This document shows positions 11,540 through 22,562 of a stretch of DNA of 64,000 nucleotides, one piece after another. This DNA comes from Zygnema cylindricum. Lineage: Eukaryota > Streptophyta > Zygnematophyceae > Zygnematales > Zygnemataceae. The stretch's first letter is position 1. Every line of letters begins with the position of its first letter. The notes beneath the pieces were generated by a model. That model saw only the letters and a program-made list of their open reading frames with translations. It did no database searches and was not told the origin of the DNA. The stretch is from positions 209,356 to 273,355 of the forward strand of contig JBBHKE010000085.1 of NCBI GenBank assembly GCA_037447655.1, written 5' to 3'. The position numbers and the translations under genes are program-made.

Positions 11540-11970
11540 TCTAGTCGGTCCCCAAATAATGTGTGTACTAGATCTAGAATCTTTTCTCCCTTATAGGTGG
11601 TTGTTTTAGGAAAGGGTAATCTGTGTGCTTTACCTTGAGCACATCCACTACAATCACTTATATCATCATTCTCACTGAACTGAATCCCTTCCACCACTCC
11701 CATCTTTTTCATCTCTCTTAACTTATCTAGATTCACATGCCCAAGCCTCCTATGCCACATCATAATATCATGAACACCAGCATAATAAAGTTTCTTCGTT
11801 TCATTACTTAAGATCAGCTTAAACATTCCATAGCTACCTTTCTCAGCAATGAAATAGACATCCTCCTCAAAACTAGCAGTAAAGACTCCTTCCCTAGTGT
11901 TAGTGAAAAAACCCTTATCATCTAATACAGATGTAGAGATAAGGTTTTTGTTCAGATCCGGAATAAACAA
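11509..11970 (-). pseudogene. Element A GAG-pre-integrase / integrase zinc domain
   Basis: Contains WHRRLGHVNLDKLREM, then CSGCAQGKAHRLPF: the His-His-Cys-Cys zinc-binding domain that precedes the copia integrase core. It overlaps the next frame at 11509-11539, showing a frameshift between them. Confidence 0.88.
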
Positions 11971-12005
11971 TACATCGGAGAATGTTAAAATGGATGTCTT
12001 TCCTT

Positions 12006-12563
12006 CTAAAACACTTTCAGATCTACCGATCTTACAAGAGTAGTGGTGATTATCCTCCCATCCCCGTACTCTATCTCTACGGTGGGAATCTTTCTTACCT
12101 TAGTGAACAGGTGCTTATCCTTACACATGTGCATGGAGGCACCTGAATCTATAATCCAGCCTGCTTCATCTTTCAATCTACCGTAAGCACCTTTCTGCCT
12201 TCGTGGAATTTCAACCTCATTTTTCGCCTCCAACTCCTCATCCAAAAGGAGCTCATCGTCCTTGTCCTCGGATTCCGCCTCAAGTACCTGTGTGACAAGG
12301 GCCTTTTTCTTTCCTCTCGGGGTACCACTGGTCTGGCCCTCCTTTAACCTAAGCTCGGTTAGCTTAGTGCACTCTGCCATATAGTGCCTTGGTTTCTTAC
12401 AAAAAATGACATAAACCTTTGGGAGCCCTTGGTTCGAACTCGTCAGCCTGTTTTTTCTGCTCCCTACCCCCATAGTTTCCGATTGGTTTCCGGGAATCCT
12501 TGTTCCTCCAATCGGTCGTTGTTGCCAAGGCTTGGCCACTCTTTCCTCCCCTTCGGATCTCAA
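12006..12563 (-). pseudogene. Element A nucleocapsid end and aspartic protease
   Basis: Carries the second half of a CCHC knuckle (FCKKPRHYMAEC), preceded by a frameshift that loses the first Cys, then an acidic stretch and WIIDSGASMHMC, the copia protease active site (Asp near residue 139). It is separated from gag by an in-frame TGA and a frame change. Confidence 0.85.
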
Positions 12564-12573
12564 TCGTATTCTC

Positions 12574-13284
12574 TCAAACGAGAATCATCCCTACCACAGA
12601 GTTCCATATCCACCTTGAGTCCGGCAAGTCCTGCACACGGTTGACTATGTTCTCGAACTCATCAGGTAACTTCATCAGTAAACAATTAACCTTTTCTTTT
12701 TCACTAAAATCTTTTCCCGCACTCTCTAGCTCCATGAAGAGTGTAGCAAGCTCATTGCAAAAATCCAACATATTTCCCCCTTTGTATACATACTCCTTAA
12801 CTTTCTGATCAGCCAACTGTTGTTGCTGAATCGTACCACTTCGGTACATCTCTATGAGAGCCATCCAAAGATCGGATGCCCTTTCTACCTGCAAATGAGG
12901 ACATGCAAGTCCTTGAGTGAGATGGCGTAGGATGAAGTGCTTTGCCGCCATATTGTTGAAGTCCCAGGTTTCAGTATCATTCTCCTCGTTCCTCGGAATA
13001 GGTGACATGAATGCCGAACCAGTTACTATTGGTGTGGTCGCCTCCTTCTCCTTTCCTTTGTCCACCACCTCTCTTTCTTTTGTTTCCTCCGTTGAAGGTG
13101 AATCCTCTTTCCTGGTGAATCTGCTTCCTCCAAACCCTAGAGGAATTCTAAGACTTGATGGACGCCCCAATCGTCCACTCACTATCCCCCAAAACCTTTT
13201 TTCGCATAGAGCTCCTATCATCATACTTTCCCAGCACATGAAGCGAGTTCCATTAAAGATTGGTACCCTAGAGGGTGGGCTCAT
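12574..13284 (-). CDS. Element A Gag, N-terminal part
   Basis: A 236-residue frame starting at the ATG embedded in the primer-binding site (MSPPSRVPIFNG). It shows the copia Gag layout: F-N/D-G...W near the start, EKRFWGIVSG, HLTQGL, ASDLWMALIEMYRS, then LPDEFENIV. It ends at a TGA where the related frame of element B reads on, so it is a premature stop. Expected role: capsid of the virus-like particle. Confidence 0.88.
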   Translation of the reverse strand: MSPPSRVPIFNGTRFMCWESMMIGALCEKRFWGIVSGRLGRPSSLRIPLGFGGSRFTRKEDSPSTEETKEREVVDKGKEKEATTPIVTGSAFMSPIPRNEENDTETWDFNNMAAKHFILRHLTQGLACPHLQVERASDLWMALIEMYRSGTIQQQQLADQKVKEYVYKGGNMLDFCNELATLFMELESAGKDFSEKEKVNCLLMKLPDEFENIVNRVQDLPDSRWIWNSVVGMILV

Positions 13285-13288
13285 AACC
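13273..13288 (-). promoter_or_regulatory. Primer-binding site of element A (half-tRNA type)
   Basis: Lies directly after the 5' LTR and reads GGTTATGAGCCCACCC on the minus strand. It is complementary, with two mismatches over 16 nt, to the stretch of plant initiator tRNA-Met running from the anticodon stem through the anticodon loop. The gag ATG is inside it. Confidence 0.75.
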
Positions 13289-14330
13289 TAAAACTCTGAG
13301 ACCTCCATAAGTCCTCAGAGTGGACACCTTCCAAGAAGCCTCTAGGATAATCCTGGCCCCTTTGTGTTTCAGCAAAAACAACTGCCACCCTGGCAGACAA
13401 AAACTCTAAGGGCCCCTGTGAAGGCAAGACTCCCCTGAGTCGACAGCAAAAAGAATCTCTGAATTTGCTCCCCTGAGCAGTAAGTTATGGAGGGTCAAAG
13501 TTGACCTTTTGTACAGAAGCTCTCTGGGAGAGAGGGTCCTATCTTCTAATTTTTCTAAATCCTATCTCTCTCACAGACTCTATCTACTGATGTACGGAAC
13601 CAATCAGGTTACAGTTCCGTACGCAAAAGTACAACTGCCGGTGTACTTTATGCATGGACATTGTACGACATGGCCAAAATGTCCACATGTGGTATGTCCG
13701 GATTCGCTCTTTTAATCCTCGGAGATACCGCGCTCCAATGTAACATCGCCACGTGTCATCCGATGTGGCGATGCCCACAAACCGCCGAATTCTTCTTCTG
13801 CGATCTCGGCGCTAATTCCGGCCGTCCGATTAATCTCGCATTTGATCGTAGCCGTAATAAATACCTGCGCGGTATTTGTTTCGCTTAAGAAATCAATGCG
13901 CGGTATTGATTTCTTATCCGTACCGCAATTCGTACTTTTATACTACCAGATCTATGTGTCCCGTTAACAATTATAGTTAGATGATTTATCCTACGAATTA
14001 ATGTTTAATTAATTATCGTACTATATAATACTTAACACTACTTCTAGACTTAACGGCTAAGGCTACCGGCTATCTACTGTCTGTCGGCCGGCAGGTACCA
14101 GGATCAAATCCTGTGGCCGGCACATACCTTTTAGTAAATAATTCCCTATCTAATATAATTTTCCCGTAAACCCAGGATAGCCTAGGTAGCCATGGCTCTA
14201 GCTTCCTCTCCAATTTCTCAGTGACTACGACAAGTTTGAGAGTTTGGAGAGAGAAGTTAGAGGTAGACTGCCTCGGCTTCTTTATTTCTATTCACACCTA
14301 GAAAATACTTTAAAACCATTAATTTCTACA
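13289..14330 (-). repeat. 5' LTR of element A
   Basis: About 1.04 kb, starting TGTAGAAATTAATGG on the minus strand. It carries the GAGGCAG...TACCTC inverted motif near its start and the tRNA-T-arm-like hairpin at 14088-14121. It is complete, whereas the 3' copy lost its first quarter. Confidence 0.92.
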
Positions 14331-14854
14331 TAATGTCGTACATCTGCGTCACATTTTTTGTACATTTTCGTACAGTGTCAGTAATTTGCGTACGTTTTAG
14401 GGTTATCTATGTTAGGGTTTTCAGGGTATAGTTTTGTACATTTTTCGTACACATCCGTACTTGTTAAGGTTATTACAGGGGGGGTTTTACTATTTTAAGA
14501 AATTTAGGGTACACTGCCGTACGCTCCTTTATATTTCAGTACGACTGCCTTAGATTTTCCCCTATATTAGGTTTTTTAGGGTACACTCTCTGTAAAGTTT
14601 CGTACATTTCTGTTAAATTTCCGTACTTTTAAAGATATGTGTAAGGATTTGTTAGGATTATGAATTCCGTACGGTTTTGTAAAAGTCCGTACAGAAAAAT
14701 CTCCACGAATTCTAGGAAAAGTATCAAATCGACGAATACTACATAGTTTTCGTAAAAAAGCTGAAATCCGTACGAAGTCGACATCAACGCATAAAATCGT
14801 CATCTTCAAACTTTTCTTCAAAACACATGGACGATGTGTTTTAAAACAAATTAG
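14331..14854. other. GTAC-rich repeat, no gene
   Basis: Continuation of the host repeat seen at 8935-9237. Near 14820 it carries an AAAACACATG...ATGTGTTTT inverted motif shared with the TTA-target elements. Confidence 0.5.
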
Positions 14855-15551
14855 AGCGTTGTTCCATTAGGCGGTCTCAGTAAACGTCGAAAATTCGTTT
14901 ACTGAAGCGACCGTTCCATTGTGTCGGGTCAGTAACCGACATTTTATTTGTGTAGCACAGTTTGATTGGTCCACGTAATTGATGAATGCAAATCAGGTAA
15001 TATTTACAGAATCTCTGACAACAAATAGTGACCACACATTTTTACCAACGAAGGTAAAGAGTGACTCGTACGACGTATTGAATAAAATTTGTACGGGCGG
15101 ACGAAACTTAAGATTTGTAAAAGCGTACGAAAATGTCATAATGGTTAATGGATGGTAAAAGAAGCATGAAACAATGTCCTCCGTCAAAGATTTTCTTGCG
15201 GTCTCCGGTGGCATCGCATCCTCCCTGGCGAAAGGCATATGTCATATGCGACGTGTACACACTTGGTCGCGCGATCGTCGTGGATATTTGTTCACTTTTC
15301 CACGAGGCACGATGCTATTCGTTCAAGCGCTAAGAATTGACCTACTCCAGGTCACTTGTTGCGAACTGAAAGTGTCAGACGACGGCGTATCCGATGATGC
15401 ATCCAACAGTCCACGTTTACGCCCATTAACGTGGAGAATCAAATCCCTCATTCAATAGGCTTGTTTTTCTGACATTTTTTTTTTTTGGTAAATCACTGTA
15501 CGAAACAGTACGGTTTTCTGTAAACAACGACATTTTTTCCCTAATGGAACC
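14855..15551. mobile_element. PIF/Harbinger-like MITE (family M4), old copy
   Basis: Flanked by TTA on both sides (14852-14854, 15552-15554). The ends share TTCCATTAGG in inverted orientation. The internal segment 15148-15440 aligns with the M4 copies at 52498 and 53876 (AAGGCATATG, TGCGACGTGTAC, TCGTGGATATTT). Confidence 0.65.
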
Positions 15552-15586
15552 TTATTCGCACGTGTAACAAATTTTCTAAAAATTTC

Positions 15587-16879
15587 AAACCATAGTTCAA
15601 AAGTAGACGTTTTTATGGTAGGCCTTTGGTCGGCGCCTTTAGCGTAAGTTGCGTTATGGGCTTTTCATGTGATCTACTCTAATCATTTCTACACGCTAAA
15701 TACGATTGACGGTGTAGTTTATACCATAGTTCAAAAGTAGGTGATCGTACGCCCATACAATATGCCTATTGTACTCAAAACATACAATATGCCCTTAAGA
15801 CCCATATCCCTAGTTGTTCAATACGCGGGTTTTTTCCATTTTTTCCAGTTTCTACGTATTGTACGTGACTTTTGAAAAATACGCCAAAAAACGTCTACTG
15901 TAAACTGAAACTGACATATTACGGAAACTAAAAAATAAAATACTGTAACTGTTAGATTTTTTACAGGAAACTGTACGGTATTTCACAAAAAAAAATCGAT
16001 GCACGTATCCGTACTTTCTGTTCAGTAAACCGAACAGAATGTACATGGATTGTACGGGAAAATAATGTGACGTCTACAAATATTTCCAAAAAGAGACGTT
16101 GCGGCGTCACACTATTTGAGCGCCGTGAGTTCAAATTTTGTACGGGCGTCTTCTTCAAATTTCGAAAAGAAGCCGCCATTATTACTTGAACAGCTGAACG
16201 CGAAAAATCACAGAAAAATCACAAACTGCGGTACATGTTCAATTCAATTTTTTAAAAATGTACGGATTTGTACGAAAAAAAATTCATTAACTTTTTTTTC
16301 AAATCGACCTCTCCATTTTCTACGTATTGTACGCGCGTTCGAAAAGTGCGTAAAATACGTTTTGAACAACTTATTGTATTGGCCGCAAAATGAAATATAA
16401 TAGGAACAGGGTTGAGTTGCACATCGATCATTGCACATCGTCATGTCTAAATTTTGAAAAACATTCGGACAATTTTTTTTTTCTGTGAGTTTTGAGGTAT
16501 TTTTTATTTAAACCGTCAGATTTGGACGATCGTACGGTCGCTGATCAAAGTAGCGATATGAGAAGATCACCTGAAAAGCCCATAACACAACTTACGATAG
16601 GACTTAGGTCCGCGTTTTTTTTTTTTACGGGTCTTCTTTCCCGCGGAATTTTGTCCGGCGTGCGTTGTACTATGATGATACGTCAGATTTGTACGTTCGT
16701 ACAAGAGTGTGCACAACGCACACACACACAGTATGCCCACTCTGCGCGAGTTTTGTGCCAAGTTTTGTGCCAAGTTTTGTGCCAAGTTTTGTGCCAAGTT
16801 TTTGTGCCAAGTTTTGTGCCAAGTTTTGTGCGTCTACCAAAGGCCTGCTATAAAAACGCCTACTTTTGAACTATGGTTT
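15587..16879. mobile_element. DNA element with 43-bp terminal inverted repeats
   Basis: The ends 15587-15629 and 16837-16879 are near-perfect inverted copies (AAACCATAGTTCAAAAGTAG ... CTACTTTTGAACTATGGTTT, continuing into AGGCCTTTGG). A second copy of the same end begins near 15722. No transposase-like frame is seen, so it is a non-autonomous element. Confidence 0.75.
16749..16831. repeat. 12-bp minisatellite
   Basis: About seven copies of GTTTTGTGCCAA, one with an extra T, just inside the right inverted repeat of the 15587-16879 element. Frames reading it are not genes. Confidence 0.95.
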
Positions 16880-17496
16880 ATACCGTGCGTAATATGCGCA
16901 CGGGACATCTATGGTTTTTTGGCGTGGCCCTGGGTCGAAGAACACAAGACGACAACATGTACTACATCCTAAATTTGACGATGACGCAAAATGTACTTCT
17001 CCTTTTTTCTATATTTTTGTACGGTTGAAACTTACGCGGTACGGCTTTACAGGAAAAGTAAAATGGAAGTTTTACATTTAAACGACAGAATAGAACCCTT
17101 ACTTTGGCACATGACGACGCACCCTAAATCTGTAATAACGTTGCAGCCCGGTTTTTGACGGAAAGCCCGCTCATATTGCCGGCGGATACATTTGCCGGCC
17201 GTCTTTCACACCCTCCCACTCCTTGACTTCCAGCCTGACACGACCATCATCATATCGTCAGCACCTGACAGAACCGTACGGAACTTTTTCGATTCTGGTG
17301 TGCCCGCAGTAAATCTCGGCTGTGAAATCTCAACAGCTTTCTCCAAAAGATTGACTTTTTTAATTGCACATCAATATGCAATAGAGAAAGATAATAAATA
17401 AATAATCCCTCTGATGCAGACAGATAACTTGATTTTAAAAGCCTCAACCGATTGAAAAAGAAAATAAAACAAAATTGTAAAGAAAAGTAAACAGTA

Positions 17497-17598
17497 ATGG
17501 CGGCAAAAACAGCTGTCCAGCTGTTCAGAAAGAGTATGAAAGATGTTTCATCTGTTCTATACTCTCCTCTGAATCAGTTTATGATGGAGAAAATGAAG
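17497..17598 (+). CDS. Hydrolase exon 1
   Basis: Residues 1-34, starting at the only suitable ATG and ending AAG|GTAAGT in phase 0. The ATG follows an A-rich leader. This is the least certain exon because it is short and carries no motif. Confidence 0.65.
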
Positions 17599-20500
17599 GT
17601 AAGTGACTTTTTCCACTGCTGCGAGGTATTCATTCTAAGACCAGTCTCGAATCAACCACGTGGACCAATTGCGTCCACTTATTTTTTCAATAAAAACTAC
17701 GTTGTTGCATTGGACTCTTTTTGAATGCTTAACATTGATGTCAAATTAAACTTTGCATGTAAAAACTGCAATTATAAAAGCAGGTTGTATAATTTTGGTA
17801 TGTTTAAAATTTATTGTGCCTTAGTGTTCTTTTTTACATCTAAACCCTAAAACAATCCAAACCCTAAAATGATCCAAACCCTAAAATGTTAGTAGAAATA
17901 CAGGGTAATCCTGTAACATCTTTATTTACCATTTTTTTTGTTTTGAAGCTTTAGAATTTACATTGTAACTTTATAAGACCATTTTGCAAGTTTACTAATA
18001 AGCACATTTCTTGTGTTTATTAGTGTTGACTATTGTATCTGGAACGTTTTTATCAAGTGGAAAGTTCGTAATAAAGTTCGTACATGAGTAAATTGTAGCT
18101 TTTACTTTTTTAATTTAACTACACATTTTGCTTATTTTCCACATGCATATATACATATCCTTACAAAACATTGCTTTACTCAACTTTAGTTGATGCAACA
18201 TTTGATTTATTACGACGGAAATGTCAATCGTGCTTTTTTTTTGTGTTAAAATTTCTATGCAGCCCCTTTAATAATGAGATGAAATTTTGGCATCAGCATA
18301 TCTATTAGTGTGCAGCTGCTCCTCTTCTCCCTCTCCCTCTCCCTCTCCCTCTCCCTCTCCCTCTCCCTCTCCCTCTCCCTCTCCCTCTCCCTCTCCCTCT
18401 CCCTCTCCCTCTCCCTCTCCCTTTCCCTCTCCCTCTCCCTCTCCCTCTCCCACTAAGATGTTATTTTCTGGCAGATTCTCCAACCAATTGAAGGGAGTGG
18501 ATTGTTACTTCCTGGAATTGATGTTCTCCTCGTGTTTCTTCCGGGTGCCCTCACTTCGCCCGATGCTTATCTCCCATTGGTTGAAGGGATTCAAAAGGCG
18601 GTGTTAGGGTTACGCCTTTGGGTGGCAATTTTAAATTTTACCGGGAATGTTCCGACAAGTTTCGAGATTCAGGAAAGATATAAGGGTGTCCGAACGCGAC
18701 TTACAACTTTGGGATTTAGAGATGGTGCATTGCCTTCCAGCAATGTATTTTTTGCAGGACACAGGTAAGGAAAATTTGTCTTAAGTCTAAACGTTTTTTG
18801 ATTTATTTTGATTTCGTTATGTCTGTGTCACCTACAGATTTTATTTTTTGTCTCGTAATACAGAGTTCGTAAAGGATTGTACCTCTTAAGCACATCTTTT
18901 CATGTTTACCTGGTATTTGAGTTGTTTTTGTTTCTTTGTCGGTGGGATACTCTCAGCCTCTCTTTCTCTCCCTTTCTTCTCTCCCTCTGCTGCTCTCTCT
19001 TTTTTTCTCTTTCTCTATTGCCTTTAAAACCCCCCATTTTCTCCGCATTCTCGTCGTTGTTGTCGTCTCTCTCTTCTCCTCTCCCTCTCTTCCTTTCGCT
19101 CGACTATATCCTTGTGTCCAGTTTTATCATCCTCTCTTGGGCCTACCTCCTCCCTTCTGTCTCTTTCTTTTTCTTGTATTCGCTACTCTGACTGAATTGT
19201 ATTTGTCTGAATTTCACTTCCAGTATGGGAGCCTATATTGGACGAGCTCCGGCTCTAATATATGCCCAAGGATTTATTCAAATGGGGTCCTGGTTTAATT
19301 CTGATGCGGATAATCTCTCCGAATACCCAAAACCAGTTCTCACTATTGCAGGAGAATATGATGGTCAAATGGGTCTTCCTATGTTTGGAAAAAATTTGGG
19401 GGAGGTCATGTCTACACAGACACAACTGGGTGAGGCTTTTCTTATAAAGAATAAGCCAATTGTGGTGATTCGAGGAATGAATCATTCCCAATTTTCTCAT
19501 GGAATTCCAAACACGAAAAGGGGCGATTTACCGGCGAAAATTCCGATAGATAAAGCGAGGCGAGAGGTCGCAGCAGTGGTCGCAGAGTTTCTAATTGTAC
19601 AGCTTTTAGGAAAGGAGACAAAGGAAAAGGAGGCAAAGGTAGAGGAAGCGATGGATTTTTTAAAATCGCAAGTTACAGAAAGTAGCAAGCTGCTTCGTCC
19701 TTTTTCGGAGGCGCTCAACCGACAAAAGGAAGGATGGGAGCATTTGCAGGTAAAACATGAAAGAGCCAAACTTAAAAAAATCGGATACACTAACTTGAAT
19801 TGCGTTTCTGCATTTCATCTAGAGTACCTTGTTCTGAAACTTGATTTTTATGATGGTCGTCCACTTTGAGCTTTCTTAATGTGGGTATAAGCTTTCTTCA
19901 AAATTAGTAACTTGCAATGATTTTTTAGTATAAATTCTGTTGCTCATTGGTTAGCCTATAACCGTTAATCGGTTCTTTGGGACCTTCTGATAATTTGATA
20001 TATTGGGTATCGTTCGCTGACATATCGGTGCTGTATCGCGATACATGACATCGAACAAAGAAAGATACTTTTCACCCTTTATTTTTTTCACTCTGCGGGG
20101 TATTCTACGGTTAAATGGTGTTCTACAGTTAAATACTGTTCCTTCATCTAACACAATTGAAAGCGGCTTCCTAGCATTTGACAATTTACATTGTACTTCA
20201 GTGCTTGAATTATGTAGCGCGAATTTGGGAAATTTTCTGTGTGCCATATTCCCAATTTTGGAGCGGTAAATGACAGGAAAGTTTGGGAAAGGAGAGAAGT
20301 TTACTGTAGTTGCTGTAAGTTGTTTTGTAACTTCAGAACAGTAACTTTTCTTGTAGTTACAGAATAGTAACTGTTTTCTTATTACAAAACAGGAGTTTAC
20401 CGAACATATATTAACTGTATAATTGTTACCAAACTGTAACTATTTGTAAGCAGTCATTTTTCTGTAAACTGTTTTGTAATTACCGAACATTAACTGTTCT

Positions 20501-21814
20501 GTAGTTACAGAAAAGTTACTGAGTTACAGAACAGTTTTGTAGTTACAGAACAGTCACTGAGATAAGCTAAGAACAATTAGGTCAGTGAATCTGACGGTCT
20601 TGTTTACAAGAATCCAAGAGTAGGGGCCTTGGAAAAAACGTTAGTGGTACTTTGTTGAAATTAGTTCTTTTGCGGTTAATTTTATCGCTGATAATTAAAC
20701 GATTATTGGCAACCATGCTGCCAATAGTCGATTGCCGGTCAACACCCGATATTATCAGGTAACTGGACCAGTCTTTAATCGATAATATCGTTTGTTGACA
20801 TATTGGTTGTGGCTCACCACCCAATGAGCAACACTAGTAAATGGCATTTGACCCTGTGGGCAGATGCCCTAATTGAAGTTTAATTTTAACCTCAAATCAT
20901 GATTTATTTATTTGTTTCCTGTCGCCGTTCAAGTAGTTTGCCTTTGACACTTACTGATTATGCTACTGGTCCATAAATTCAAGACAAAATTATATGAATA
21001 AAGTTTAATGCTTTAGATTTTCTTGACAAACTTTCTAAGTCTCCCTTTGTTTGTTATGTTGCAGGAAAGTCTCGTCGAAAGAACCGGACTGCCTTCTGTT
21101 GTGGGTAGGTTTCAAATTGAGATTCTTTGGCCAAACTTTCTTGACAATTTTTTCTTTTCAAACCCGTGGATCGACTTGGACCAAGGCAAGATTTATTGTC
21201 AAGCAAAACTAGTTCCACAGGGAAAATTCAAGTTATCGAGCAATTTATGGATAAAAATGAAAAGTACTCAGGGAATTAAAGCTGCGATTTTATCTTCGGA
21301 AGATCACAACAGTTCTGTCAAGTTATCTTCTTCAGGGGAACCGTGGACCTTTGTAAATGAAAATGGCACAAGTAAGTCTTCTGGCGAGTCTTCCCAAGAA
21401 TCGGGTGTAAAGAGTCGAGAGGAAGTGTCTTGTAAAGAAAAAGAAAACAGTGAAGTACAAAAGGAGAAGAAGACCTTTTTTATTGCAACCTCAAATACCA
21501 AATTCGCAGCAGATGTGAACGAGAAGATTTTCAATCAGGCATTGGAAGATTGTGACGAAGTTGTGAGGAGTCGATACGAAGTGTCTGGTAAAAAGATTTG
21601 GTTTTTGGAGGATAAAGTGTCGAGTTCGCTTATGGATTGGATGGATGCAGATATAGAATTCATTCCGTTAAATTATGACCCATCAATCGTTTGTATTCAA
21701 TCTCCGGTTTTGATCACACCAGTTGATGATCCCCATTTAGAATATTCGGGGATGCATTTTGTTAAAGTTTGGACAAAAGCGAGAGCCATGGATTGGATCA
21801 TGACGGCAAAATGA
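17497..21814 (+). CDS. Alpha/beta-hydrolase fold protein, four exons
   Basis: Proposed join: 17497-17598, 18475-18764, 19224-19749, 21065-21814. All introns are GT-AG, phases agree, and the product is 555 residues. Exon 2 ends with GGA CAC AG and exon 3 opens with T ATG GGA, which makes the nucleophile elbow G-H-S-M-G only after splicing (Ser131). Candidate acid Asp177 (GEYDGQ) and His218 (GMNHSQF) complete a triad; FLPGAL near residue 50 fits the oxyanion-hole strand. The last 250 residues (exon 4) hold a second conserved-looking region I cannot name and a Ser/Lys/Glu-rich linker. No signal peptide is evident. The substrate is unknown; an esterase or lipase-like activity is inferred from the triad only. 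Confidence 0.85.
18326..18450. repeat. CCCTCT microsatellite forming the intron 1 polypyrimidine tract
   Basis: About twenty CCCTCT units end 24 bases before the exon 2 acceptor (TTTTCTGGCAG). The Gly-Glu and Ser-Pro frames that read through it are spurious. Confidence 0.95.
18475..18764 (+). CDS. Hydrolase exon 2
   Basis: Residues 35-130 plus two bases of Ser131. It runs from acceptor TTCTGGCAG to donor CACAG|GTAAGG and contains the LLVFLPGAL strand and the VFFAGH part of the nucleophile elbow. Confidence 0.88.
19224..19749 (+). CDS. Hydrolase exon 3
   Basis: Completes Ser131 and encodes [26 protein letters not shown] (Asp177) and [10 protein letters not shown] (His218). A Lys/Glu-rich helix follows and ends HLQ|GTAAAA in phase 0. 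The acceptor is CACTTCCAG. Confidence 0.9.
19939..20832. mobile_element. MITE inside hydrolase intron 3
   Basis: Perfect 12-bp ends GTTGCTCATTGG / CCAATGAGCAAC. The right end continues into ACACTA, echoing the family M2 ends. The interior has a 250-bp run of TTACAGAACAGT-type inverted motifs (20290-20570) and ATCGATAATATCG motifs. It explains most of the 1.3-kb intron. Confidence 0.7.
21065..21814 (+). CDS. Hydrolase exon 4 (C-terminal domain)
   Basis: Starts at TTATGTTGCAG|GAA in phase 0 and ends in TGA; 249 residues. It has [12 protein letters not shown] and [21 protein letters not shown], then a Ser/Glu/Lys linker, then [11 protein letters not shown] and [23 protein letters not shown] at 21373 and a TTCGCAG near 21500 could define an optional intron across the linker. 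The domain is not assigned to a family. Confidence 0.82.
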   Translation, partial: ESLVERTGLPSVVGRFQIEILWPNFLDNFFFSNPWIDLDQGKIYCQAKLVPQGKFKLSSNLWIKMKSTQGIKAAILSSEDHNSSVKLSSSGEPWTFVNENGTSKSSGESSQESGVKSREEVSCKEKENSEVQKEKKTFFIATSNTKFAADVNEKIFNQALEDCDEVVRSRYEVSGKKIWFLEDKVSSSLMDWMDADIEFIPLNYDPSIVCIQSPVLITPVDDPHLEYSGMHFVKVWTKARAMDWIMTAK

Positions 21815-22562
21815 TACAATATTCTATTATGATGTGACATTGTATCATATACATGTATGATATAATAGCCTGACGGCGAAATTGTACGGCAAATCGTTGG
21901 AGGAGTTCGAGGGTCGAAGGAAGAGTTACAGAAAAATTCCAAGGATAATGAAATTGAGGTTTTTTTCGGGTTTTTTTTTAGTTGGAATTACATGGTTTTG
22001 TTAGTAGTGTATTGAAGCTAGAAAGCTTTTACTTTTGCTGTTACTTTTTATGTTTCTACTTATACAGAAAAAAAAAGATGGAAAAGTTGTACATTAGTGG
22101 TTATTGTGTAATAGTTTGTTTGTGATGAAGTTCATGAAAAATGCACTTTTTCTTATCGAATTATGATTCACAATTTCCATATTCCAGTTGACATTTTAGT
22201 TCGCTGAACAATTCCCGTTTATCAATGACAAAAATCTCCTTTGTCGACATTATGTTAAATGCAAGTATTACAAGATACGGTTCTATGTTCAATTTACAAT
22301 TTCTATGTGGTCATTTTCAATTGCTGCGACCAATGAACATCTGAAGAAGTGAGGCCTCCCGGGGAAAACTCGAGGAGAGCATTGGTTGTGGGAATAGTCG
22401 AGGAGTAACTGTCTTACCAAATGGGAAAAGAGCCTAATCTTACACTGTATTATGCGCTTAAAAGTAGGATAGGTGGAGTGCGCTAATAGCATATATAGAC
22501 CGCACTTTTTTAGGGGTTTTGAAAACAAAGTTCATCTAGCAAAGAATTGAAAAAGCAAATTA
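21815..22562. other. Hydrolase 3' flank, no further gene
   Basis: AT-rich with short spurious frames. A 3' UTR is expected here, but I could not place a poly(A) site with confidence. Confidence 0.4.

Larger units (their letters stand above)
9243..14330 (-). mobile_element. Ty1/copia retrotransposon A, 3'-deleted
   Basis: 5' LTR 13289-14330 and a shortened 3' LTR 9243-10038 enclose gag, protease, integrase and part of RT, in the order diagnostic of Ty1/copia. The ends are TG...CA and are flanked by CAATG (9238-9242) and TAATG (14331-14335), a 5-bp duplication with one mismatch. The distal RT with its YVDD motif, RNase H, the polypurine tract and the first part of the 3' LTR are missing; pol runs straight into LTR sequence near 10036-10038. 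In-frame stops and frameshifts add to the decay. Confidence 0.93.

Noticed and set aside
18268-18607. Long Gly-Glu / Ser-Pro frames on both strands
   Set aside because: They simply read a CCCTCT microsatellite in an intron.
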